A stretch of DNA of 34,799 nt from Lutibacter sp. (GTDB taxonomy: Bacteria > Bacteroidota > Bacteroidia > Flavobacteriales > Flavobacteriaceae): contig DQTL01000217.1 of assembly GCA_015662775.1 (NCBI GenBank), positions 1 through 34,799 of the forward strand, written 5' to 3'. Made by a program: the position numbers and the translations under genes. Of this stretch, positions 27,373 to 34,799 are shown in pieces. Position 1 is the stretch's first letter, and every line of letters begins with the position of its first letter. The notes beneath the pieces are model-generated. The model was not told where the DNA came from and made no database searches. It saw only the letters and a list, made by a program, of their open reading frames with translations.

Positions 27373-28995
27373 CTATTCGTCCTTTACCTTTTCCCTTTCT
27401 GCATTCTCCTTTTTTAAAGCCTCTACCCTTTTTTGTTCTTTTGCTTTTTTCGCCTCTTTTTCCTTTATAATTATCTCAGCAATAATAGCATCATCTCCTT
27501 TATCATGTATAAAAATAGCTTCTTTTGTTAGTGGTTGTTCGTCTTGTCGCCAAATAAAACCTTTTAACTTGCCTTCGGCTTCTGGAAATTTAGAAGGTGG
27601 ATAGGTTTTGCCTTTAGGTTTTACTTTATATTTAAGATTATCTAATTCACCATCTAAAAAAAGGAATTCCATATCACTACAAGTCATTTTGGTAATACCA
27701 ACTAACTCTTTTTTCTCATCACGGTTGTAATTAATCATTTCACCATTTCCTGAAACAAAAATCTTTTCAATTTTATCTTCCTTAAATTTTCCAAATAAAT
27801 CTTTCCCTTTAATCTGACTAAAACCACCTGTACTGTCTTGTTTAATTACAAAAGCATTGTTATAGACTTTTAATGAATCTAACTCTTGGGTAACAGTATT
27901 GGTTAAAAAATGAATACTATCTCCAGTAATTTGATTGACATCACTCCATAAAACTGGATTTCTGTACATCTTTGTAATTCCCATAGTTTCGGAAGTGAAT
28001 AGCGAATCACATTTTCCTTGCAAGTCCTTTTTAAAAAATTTTACATGATGATAAGCTCTTACAATTCTAAAATCTTGTTTTCCTGTAACTAACAAAGTGT
28101 CTCCGTGAATATAAGTTGAGTCCTTTTCTACCACACTGATTGCTACAGGTTTACCAATGACAAAAACCGAATCTTTGGCTTCGAAATATTCAGAATAATC
28201 ACCTTTAACGATTGAATTGTTAATCGTATCTGTGACGACAATATTTCCTGTTGCCGAAGCAAACTTTTTATTTTCATCATAATACAAACTATCGCCTTCA
28301 ATGATTCTATCTTTATAGATTAGTTTGGCATTTTTTATAAAATGTGAAATACGTCTTTTACTATCATTAAAGCCTTCTTCGCAATACAAAGTATTTTCTT
28401 TTCCTTCTATAGTCGATGGTCCATATAAATTAGAAATACCTGTATTGGTAAAATAATCTAGGTGATTTGAAGTCACTTTATTGTCTGGATTTGTAATTAT
28501 TACCTTTGATAAAGCTTGAAACATATTCGTTTCTAAATAATATTTCCCAATCTGACTTTCCAGAGTATTGGTTTCATCATTTATGGTCGCATGATTTTCA
28601 TAAAACAACAATTGGTTGGTACGATCAAAATGTAAGGTGTCGGTTTTTAAAACCATTTTTGGATCGGTTAAAACGACGTTTCCCCATGATTTTGCCATCT
28701 TTGTTTTCCCATCGTAATGAACGTACTTGCTAGTTTGTGTGATCGTATCACCTTGATTTATGACTACATCACCAAAGGCTTTAACAATGTTATCTTCTTG
28801 ATATATAAGTGCTTGTTTACACGATAAAATTGCTCCTTCGTGAGCCACTTGTACATTTCCTAAGGCTACGATTGCATCAGGATATTTGGTGTCGTCTTTT
28901 ATGGTATTATCGGCATGTATTAGTTGTATTTTCCTTTGTTGGGAAAAACTAATAAATGTGATAAAAAAGAGTGTTATAAATATACTTGTCTTCAA
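27373..28995 (-). CDS. OstA-like / LptA-related periplasmic protein
   Basis: Signal peptide from a TTG start (MKTSIFITLFFITFISFSQQ); repeated OstA-like pattern (ALIYQEDNIVKAFGDVVINQGDTITQTSKYVHYDGKTKMAKSWGNVVLTDP). Confidence 0.85.
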   Translation of the reverse strand: MKTSIFITLFFITFISFSQQRKIQLIHADNTIKDDTKYPDAIVALGNVQVAHEGAILSCKQALIYQEDNIVKAFGDVVINQGDTITQTSKYVHYDGKTKMAKSWGNVVLTDPKMVLKTDTLHFDRTNQLLFYENHATINDETNTLESQIGKYYLETNMFQALSKVIITNPDNKVTSNHLDYFTNTGISNLYGPSTIEGKENTLYCEEGFNDSKRRISHFIKNAKLIYKDRIIEGDSLYYDENKKFASATGNIVVTDTINNSIVKGDYSEYFEAKDSVFVIGKPVAISVVEKDSTYIHGDTLLVTGKQDFRIVRAYHHVKFFKKDLQGKCDSLFTSETMGITKMYRNPVLWSDVNQITGDSIHFLTNTVTQELDSLKVYNNAFVIKQDSTGGFSQIKGKDLFGKFKEDKIEKIFVSGNGEMINYNRDEKKELVGITKMTCSDMEFLFLDGELDNLKYKVKPKGKTYPPSKFPEAEGKLKGFIWRQDEQPLTKEAIFIHDKGDDAIIAEIIIKEKEAKKAKEQKRVEALKKENAEREKVKDE

Positions 28996-29010
28996 ATGCT
29001 ATATTTTCAA

Positions 29011-29018
29011 CAAAAATA
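29011..29018 (-). promoter_or_regulatory. -7 box TATTTTTG for the OstA-like gene
   Basis: Reverse complement of caaaaata, 16 nt upstream of the TTG start at 28995. Confidence 0.4.
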
Positions 29019-29080
29019 AGTAAAAAACGATGCTAAGTATGCTTTCTTTAACTTTTTATAGAAATATTTAACAAGAGTTG

Positions 29081-29731
29081 TTATTTGATTTCTCCTTTTT
29101 TATAAAGTAAATACGAATATAATATAGGAATAAATGCCAAAGCCAAAGTAATCGTTATAAAAAACACAAAGGCTAATTCATTCTTTAATACTAGACTGGT
29201 TAGGATAATCACCAAGCCACCTACAAACCACATTTTTCCACCTAAAAGATGTGTTTTTTTCCAAATATCTTCATTTTCTAGAGTCCAAGGTGTTTTGATG
29301 CCAATAAAATAATTGGGTTTAATGGTTTGAAAAAAGTTTCCTAATACAATGAAAAGAATTCCTATTAAAATAAATATATAATTAGGATTAGAAAATGTAG
29401 ATTCCTTAGCCGTATAAATAATAAAAACAGCAAGTAGCGACATTAATAATGTAAAAATAAGCTTTAGACTTTGGTATTTACTTCCCATTTTATTGAGTTG
29501 TTTTTTGGGATCTATAAAAGGAACAACCAAAAAAATAAGATAAACTAACAAAGGAAGCAGAAAGGGAATTAGAATTAATTCTTCTTTTTCACCCCAACGG
29601 TCAATTTCTCCTTTAATATTCCAATGCATGGGAACTTTTTCAGGCAAGCTGTTCCAAACATAAGCTAGATAAATAAATGGAATTGCTACAATAGCGAGTA
29701 CTGGTAATTCTTTTTTTAGATTAAATTTCAT
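29081..29731 (-). CDS. SdpI family / DUF1648 membrane protein
   Basis: LPEKVPMHWNIKGEIDRWGEKEELILIPFLLPL (DUF1648) and FIGIKTPWTLENEDIWKKTHLLGGKMWFVGGLVIIL (SdpI motif). Confidence 0.93.
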   Translation of the reverse strand: MKFNLKKELPVLAIVAIPFIYLAYVWNSLPEKVPMHWNIKGEIDRWGEKEELILIPFLLPLLVYLIFLVVPFIDPKKQLNKMGSKYQSLKLIFTLLMSLLAVFIIYTAKESTFSNPNYIFILIGILFIVLGNFFQTIKPNYFIGIKTPWTLENEDIWKKTHLLGGKMWFVGGLVIILTSLVLKNELAFVFFITITLALAFIPILYSYLLYKKGEIK

Positions 29732-29990
29732 TTTTATTATTTTTTAAAGTTAGTATCCATTGTAATAAATCATCTAATATGGTTGTGTTTAGAGAATACA
29801 CAACATACTGTCCTTTTTTTTCTCTATAAACCAAGTCGGCTCTTTTTAGCAAATCGAGATGATGTGAAATACTGGGTTTTGATATAGAAAATGCATCTGC
29901 AATCTCACCTGCAGTTAAATCTTTGGCTTTTAGCATTTCTAGTATCTCTCTCCTAGTTGCATCGTTAATGGCTTTGAATAAATCTTTCAA
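29721..29990 (-). CDS. ArsR/SdpR family winged-helix repressor
   Basis: LKDLFKAINDATRREILEMLKAKDLTAGEIADAFSISKPSISHHLDLLKRADLVYREKKGQYVVYSLN; overlaps the SdpI gene. TTG start at 29990 preferred because the dyad and -7-like box lie at 30005-30024. Confidence 0.9.
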   Translation of the reverse strand: MKDLFKAINDATRREILEMLKAKDLTAGEIADAFSISKPSISHHLDLLKRADLVYREKKGQYVVYSLNTTILDDLLQWILTLKNNKNEI

Positions 29991-30004
29991 TTGAATAATT
30001 ATAT

Positions 30005-30024
30005 ATTTAGACAAATATCTAAAT
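30005..30024. promoter_or_regulatory. Putative SdpR autorepression operator ATTTAGA-N6-TCTAAAT
   Basis: Perfect 7-bp half-sites separated by caaata, overlapping a -7-like GATATTTG (minus strand). Confidence 0.6.
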
Positions 30025-30234
30025 ACTTTTTGGATTGTGCAAGTTTTTTTGAAAATGTCTGGTGTACTGGTTGTTTTTTAGATAAGAATATAATCCTATA
30101 ATTCAACTCTTTTTGCAACAATTATAACTGTTAATACTTAACCAAAGCTTTTTATAAATCCCTCATTTTTACATTATAAAAACGTTAACCCAATTCAATT
30201 TTCTTTATGCTAAGCATAGTTTTTTTAATTTTCT

Positions 30235-30242
30235 TATCTTTG
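30235..30242 (+). promoter_or_regulatory. -7 box TATCTTTG of the KAS III gene
   Basis: TAnnTTTG match 39 nt upstream of the ATG at 30282. Confidence 0.45.
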
Positions 30243-30281
30243 AAAACTTATCAAACTAATAATCTTTAGAATAAACCAAGT

Positions 30282-31286
30282 ATGTACAGTACAAAAATAA
30301 AAGGAGTAGGACATTTTGTTCCAGATAATGTTGTTACCAATGACGATTTATCAAAAATAATGGACACCAGTGATGAATGGATTCAAGAAAGAACAGGTAT
30401 TCAAGAACGCCGTTGGATAGAAGATGGTAGCGATGAAAACACAGCTTCCATGGGTGCAAAAGCAGCTCGGAAAGCAATAGAAAACGCAGGTCTTACAAAG
30501 GATGATATTGATTTTATTATTTTTGCTACTTTAAGTCCTGACTATTTTTTTCCAGGTAGTGGTGTACTAATTCAAGATATGCTAGACATGCCGACTATTG
30601 GAGCTGTTGATATTCGTAATCAATGTTCTGGTTTAGTCTATTCTATTTCAATTGCAGATCAATTTATCAAGACAGGAATGTATAAAAATATTCTGGTTAT
30701 AGGTTCTGAATATCATTCGGGTGCTTTAGATAAAACGACAAGAGGAAGAGGTCTAGCCGTATTATTTGGTGATGGAGCTGGAGCTTTAGTGTTATCAAGA
30801 TCTGAAGATCCTTCAAAAGGAATTTTATCTACTCATTTACATTCGCAAGGAGAACATGCCGAAGTTTTAACAGTAAAAACACCTAGTATTAGACATTGGG
30901 TACCTGCTATTATTGCAGCAGGTGAGGAAGATACTTCTTATCACCCATTTATGGATGGTCAAAAAGTTTTTAAACATGCAATCGTTCGTTTTTCTGAAGC
31001 TATAGATGAAGGTTTAGAAGCAAACAAATTGACAGCTGAAGATATTGATTTGTTCATACCACATCAAGCTAATTTACGTATTACTCAATTTGTTCAAAGA
31101 AGGTTTAAATTATCTGATGACCAAGTATTTAGTAATATTCAAAAATACGGAAACACAACAGCTGCTTCTATTGCAATTGCAATGAGTGAAGCAAATGAAC
31201 AAGGTAAAATGAAAGATGGTGACTTAGTTGTTCTTGCTGCTTTTGGTAGTGGTTTTACTTGGGGTAGTGTTGTAATTCGTTGGTAA
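30282..31286 (+). CDS. 3-oxoacyl-ACP synthase III family (KAS III)
   Basis: IKGVGHFVPDNVVTNDDLSKIMDTSDEWIQERTGIQERRW; active-site Cys in DIRNQCSGLVYS, His in IPHQANLRI, Asn in YGNTTAAS. Confidence 0.93.
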   Translation: MYSTKIKGVGHFVPDNVVTNDDLSKIMDTSDEWIQERTGIQERRWIEDGSDENTASMGAKAARKAIENAGLTKDDIDFIIFATLSPDYFFPGSGVLIQDMLDMPTIGAVDIRNQCSGLVYSISIADQFIKTGMYKNILVIGSEYHSGALDKTTRGRGLAVLFGDGAGALVLSRSEDPSKGILSTHLHSQGEHAEVLTVKTPSIRHWVPAIIAAGEEDTSYHPFMDGQKVFKHAIVRFSEAIDEGLEANKLTAEDIDLFIPHQANLRITQFVQRRFKLSDDQVFSNIQKYGNTTAASIAIAMSEANEQGKMKDGDLVVLAAFGSGFTWGSVVIRW

Positions 31287-31298
31287 AAAAAAATAATT

Positions 31299-31913
31299 AT
31301 GATCGTTTATGGCACTGGTAGTAAAGATTTAGGAGAGAAGCTAATTACTAATGAAAAATGTCCTCATTGTGGAGAGTTTAACAAAATTCATTTACATGGA
31401 ATTGCAAGATATTTTGATGTCTTTTGGATTCCTATTTTTCCTTTTAAGAAAAAGATAATTGCAGTTTGTCATAATTGTGATACAGAAATACCTAAGAAAG
31501 AAGCCTCTCCTAGTCTCATCGATAAAATTAGTTTAGAAAAGTCTAGTTTCAAGATACCTATTTATCTATTTTCTGGATTGATACTTATTGTATTAGCAAT
31601 TGGCTTTTTTCAATATTCATCTTCAAAACATAAATCATTTGTTGAAAGTAGAGTTGAAAATATTCAGAAAAATGATATTTTGGTATTCAAACATAATATG
31701 GAAGATTACACCTTTGCAAAGGTAGATTCAATTTATAAAGGAGCTGTGTTTTTTAAAAACAGCAACTATTCTTATAATAAGAAACCATCTTTATCAGACT
31801 ATAACAAAGCCCTTATAGATAATAGTGATTTCTTTGATTCTGAATCATATTATTATACCATCAATGAAATCGATTCTTTACATAAAAATGGAGTTTTAGA
31901 TATTTTTGAATAA
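31299..31913 (+). CDS. Zinc-ribbon protein with one transmembrane segment
   Basis: CPHCGEFNKIHLHGIARYFDVFWIPIFPFKKKIIAVCHNCDTEI zinc ribbon; TM FSGLILIVLAIGFFQY. Confidence 0.75.
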   Translation: MIVYGTGSKDLGEKLITNEKCPHCGEFNKIHLHGIARYFDVFWIPIFPFKKKIIAVCHNCDTEIPKKEASPSLIDKISLEKSSFKIPIYLFSGLILIVLAIGFFQYSSSKHKSFVESRVENIQKNDILVFKHNMEDYTFAKVDSIYKGAVFFKNSNYSYNKKPSLSDYNKALIDNSDFFDSESYYYTINEIDSLHKNGVLDIFE

Positions 31914-31931
31914 AAATAAATAGTATTCATA

Positions 31932-32255
31932 TTGGACAATTACGAAATATTAAGAAACTTACAACATTACGGTTTACATTTTTTATTCCCAGGTTTACTA
32001 GCATTTTATTTATATAGAAATTCTTGGAAAAAAGCTTGGTTAATCATGATAGCAACGATGTTAGTAGACGTTGATCATCTATTCGCAAATCCAATATTTG
32101 ATGCAAACCGTTGTAGTATTGGATTTCACCCGTTGCATTCCTTTTATGCTATTGGGATTTATTTTATTTTATTTTTGTTTCCAAAAACTAGAATTATAGG
32201 TTTAGGTCTTCTTTTACATATGCTAACAGATTATTTAGATTGTTTGTGGATTTAA
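31932..32255 (+). CDS. DUF6122-like small membrane protein (TTG start)
   Basis: HYGLHFLFPGLLAFYLYRNSWKKAWLIMIATMLVDVDHLFANPIFDANRCSIGFHPLHS...LLHMLTDYLDC. Confidence 0.75.
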   Translation: MDNYEILRNLQHYGLHFLFPGLLAFYLYRNSWKKAWLIMIATMLVDVDHLFANPIFDANRCSIGFHPLHSFYAIGIYFILFLFPKTRIIGLGLLLHMLTDYLDCLWI

Positions 32256-32295
32256 TTATGTTTCTTTGTACAAGTAAATGAATTAAGAATAATAA

Positions 32296-33504
32296 ATGAA
32301 AGTAGCAATTATCGGAGGTGGAGCAGCTGGTTTTTTTTCTGCTATACAAGTTAAAGAGAACTATCCTAATGCTGAAGTTTTCCTCTTTGAAAAATCACAA
32401 AATATACTTTCAAAATTGAAAATTTCTGGAGGTGGACGTTGTAATGTTACCAATGCATGTGACATTTCAGAACTTTCAAAAGCATATCCTAGAGGAAATC
32501 GTTTTTTAAAAAGAACATTCTACACTTTTAACAATCAAGATATTATGCAATGGTTTGAATCTAAAGGAGTTCCCTTAGTAATTCAAAGTGATAATTGTGT
32601 TTTTCCAAAATCTCAAAAATCACAGAGTATTATTGATTTATTTACAAATGAAACTTCTCGTTTAAAAATCAATACACTATTAGGAATGAAAGCAAATAGC
32701 ATTATTCCTAAAGATGATAAACTTGAAATCCATTTCGAAAATAAACAACCCCTAACATTTGATAAAGTAATAGTTACCACAGGTGGAAGTCCTAAAAAAG
32801 GAGGTTTTAAATGGTTAGAAAATCTGAATCATACTGTTCAAAATCCTGTTCCTTCTTTGTTTACTTTTAACATGCCAAATGAGTCTATTTCAAAATTAAT
32901 GGGAGTTGTAGTTGAAAATACTTTAGTTAGCATTCAAGGTAGTAAAATTGAAACTCAAGGTGCTTTACTTATCACACATTGGGGCATGAGTGGCCCTGCC
33001 ATTATTAAGCTATCGTCTTATGCTGCTAGATTATTGAATGAAAAAGATTATAATTTTAATGTTAAAGTGAATTGGATAAACGATAAAAATAATACAAATA
33101 TTCAACAAAAATTACTTGAAATAGTACAGCTACATCCTCACAAAATGCTATCAAAAATAAAACCCTTTGCCCTACCCGAACGACTTTGGCTCTTTTTATT
33201 AGAAAAAACAAATCTTTCTCCCCAAAAAAAATGGAATGAATTAGGGAAGAAAGGAATCAATAAGCTAGTTCAACTATTTACAAATGACTTGTATACTGTT
33301 CAAGGAAAAACTACCTTTAAAGAAGAGTTTGTTACTTGTGGCGGTATTGATTTAAATAATATAAATGGAAATACTATGCAAAGTAAATTGGTTAAGAATT
33401 TGTATTTTGCAGGGGAAGTTCTAGATATAGATGGGATCACAGGAGGATATAATTTTCAAGCTGCCTGGACAACTGGCTTTATTGCTGGAAAACTATTAGA
33501 TTAA
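32296..33504 (+). CDS. NAD(P)/FAD-dependent oxidoreductase, HI0933/BaiN family
   Basis: N-terminal dinucleotide fold VAIIGGGAAGFFSAIQ; KISGGGRCNVTNAC; C-terminal TCGGIDLNNINGNTMQSKLVKNLYFAGEVLDIDGITGGYNFQAAWTTGF. Confidence 0.94.
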   Translation: MKVAIIGGGAAGFFSAIQVKENYPNAEVFLFEKSQNILSKLKISGGGRCNVTNACDISELSKAYPRGNRFLKRTFYTFNNQDIMQWFESKGVPLVIQSDNCVFPKSQKSQSIIDLFTNETSRLKINTLLGMKANSIIPKDDKLEIHFENKQPLTFDKVIVTTGGSPKKGGFKWLENLNHTVQNPVPSLFTFNMPNESISKLMGVVVENTLVSIQGSKIETQGALLITHWGMSGPAIIKLSSYAARLLNEKDYNFNVKVNWINDKNNTNIQQKLLEIVQLHPHKMLSKIKPFALPERLWLFLLEKTNLSPQKKWNELGKKGINKLVQLFTNDLYTVQGKTTFKEEFVTCGGIDLNNINGNTMQSKLVKNLYFAGEVLDIDGITGGYNFQAAWTTGFIAGKLLD

Positions 33505-33517
33505 ATAGATAAAAAAA

Positions 33518-34159
33518 ATGATGAATAAAGTAACTTTAGCAATTATAGTAATTAATGTTTTATTTTCCCTTCAAGGATTTAAAGATAGTGCATGGTTTAA
33601 TAAATATAAATTTCAAATCGGTCCTATAGCCCAAAAAGATTATGTGCGACTAATAAGTTCTGGTTTCCTTCATGTTGATTTTTCACATCTATTATTTAAC
33701 ATGCTAACTTTATATTTCTTTGCTGATGTATTACTTATAAATCTAGGGACAGTTAGTTTTATTGCTATTTATATAGTCAGTCTTTTGGCAGGTAATGTCT
33801 TAACTTACTTGTACCACAAAAATGAAATGTATTACAGTGCAGTTGGAGCTTCTGGTGCAGTTTCAGGAGTGCTTTTTTCAGCTATATTGTTATTTCCAAA
33901 AATGAGTTTATATCTAATGTTTATCCCTATTCCAATTCCTGCTTATTTAGTTGGTATCGGTTATCTCGCCTATACTGTATTTGGAATGAAAAAACAATTA
34001 GGAAATGTTGGTCATTCTGCTCATTTAGGAGGAGCAGTAGCTGGAATTTTATTGACACTTGCAATTATTCCAAACTTGATACAAACTAGGTCTTTAACAT
34101 TACTGCTTTTAGGAATACCAATTGTACTATTTTTTATATTTGGAAATAGAATTAAATAA
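33518..34159 (+). CDS. Rhomboid family intramembrane serine protease
   Basis: Catalytic Ser motif SAVGASGAVSGVLFS; His in VGHSAHLGGAVAG; HVDFSHLLFNMLTLYFF. Confidence 0.93.
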   Translation: MMNKVTLAIIVINVLFSLQGFKDSAWFNKYKFQIGPIAQKDYVRLISSGFLHVDFSHLLFNMLTLYFFADVLLINLGTVSFIAIYIVSLLAGNVLTYLYHKNEMYYSAVGASGAVSGVLFSAILLFPKMSLYLMFIPIPIPAYLVGIGYLAYTVFGMKKQLGNVGHSAHLGGAVAGILLTLAIIPNLIQTRSLTLLLLGIPIVLFFIFGNRIK

Positions 34160-34160
34160 T

Positions 34161-34601
34161 ATGTTCGTTAAAGAAATATCTTCAAAAGAAACCTTTCCAT
34201 TACGAATAGAAATACTTCGCAACGGTATTTCAGAAAATTATCAATTCCTAGAAGATGATTTTGAATCAACGATTCATTTAGGTGCATTTATTAAGAAACA
34301 ATGCATTGGTATACTTACATTAATTCAAAAGGAATTCCCTAATACATCTAAGAAGAATAGTTATCAATTAAGAGGCATGGCAATTAATAAATCTTCTCAA
34401 AGACAAGGAGTTGGTAAAATACTAATTACAGAAACATTCAAAATACTACAACATAAGGAAGTAGAACTACTTTGGTGTAATGCTAGGCAAAATGCAATTG
34501 ATTTTTACACAAAATTAGGATTTAGAATTATTGGTAAAGCATTTGATATTCCTAGTATTGGTTTGCACTATACTATGTCAATAGATCTTGGAAATTTATA
34601 G
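34161..34601 (+). CDS. GNAT family N-acetyltransferase
   Basis: YQLRGMAINKSSQRQGVGKILITETF (acetyl-CoA loop) and LLWCNARQNAIDFYTKLGFRIIG. Start at MFVKEISS. Confidence 0.9.
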   Translation: MFVKEISSKETFPLRIEILRNGISENYQFLEDDFESTIHLGAFIKKQCIGILTLIQKEFPNTSKKNSYQLRGMAINKSSQRQGVGKILITETFKILQHKEVELLWCNARQNAIDFYTKLGFRIIGKAFDIPSIGLHYTMSIDLGNL

Positions 34602-34708
34602 CAATTCATTTCCTCCGTTCTAAAAGTATAAGTTTAATGTTTGTATTTATTTAAATAAGCAAGCAACTTTATAAACAGCACTACTTTTTCAGAACGGGAT
34701 ATTCCAAC

Positions 34709-34742
34709 AAAAAACCTCATTACAATTTGTAATGAGGTTTTG
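34709..34742 (-). terminator. Rho-independent terminator of the minus-strand rRNA operon
   Basis: cctcattaca-att-tgtaatgagg with flanking A/T tracts; T6 follows on the minus strand. Directly downstream of the 5S end. Confidence 0.8.
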
Positions 34743-34756
34743 AATTATAAAAGAAA

Positions 34757-34799
34757 GGCGGCGACCTACTCTCCCACACGAGTGCAGTACCATCGGCGC
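34757..34799 (-). rRNA. rrf: 5S ribosomal RNA, 3' portion (truncated by window edge)
   Basis: Reverse complement GCGCCGATGGTACTGCACTCGTGTGGGAGAGTAGGTCGCCGCC is a characteristic 5S rRNA 3' region. Confidence 0.93.

Overview
AT-rich chromosomal segment from a Bacteroidetes/Flavobacteriia-type bacterium. Lineage is inferred from TAnnTTTG -7 promoter boxes, the TonB-dependent receptor + DUF4249 pair, M56/TonB_C fusions and SAICAR synthase type. The gene content is mostly housekeeping or envelope: TPR protein, BlaI/M56 regulatory pair, SulP transporter, M3 peptidase, RmuC, QueE, Tpx, AhpC-type peroxiredoxin, MATE, FAH-family protein, TonB receptor + DUF4249, UvrA, GlmU-like nucleotidyltransferase, PurC, AI-2E family transporter, class III aminotransferase, OstA-like, SdpI/SdpR, KAS III, HI0933-type flavoprotein, rhomboid, GNAT. 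The 3' end of a minus-strand 5S rRNA lies at the right edge. I see no CRISPR array, prophage, transposase or clear new defence system. The best leads are small-scale structures: a triple AACTAA-N4-TTAGTT operator array in front of the blaI-like gene; a recent-looking in-frame tandem duplication in the M56/TonB_C protein; a TPR lipoprotein gene whose signal peptide is in a different frame from its body, flanked by direct and inverted repeats; a 21-bp iteron array upstream of the TonB receptor; a dyad over the sdpR promoter; and several palindromic or dispersed-looking intergenic repeats. All calls are from reading the sequence and supplied translations; no database search was run.
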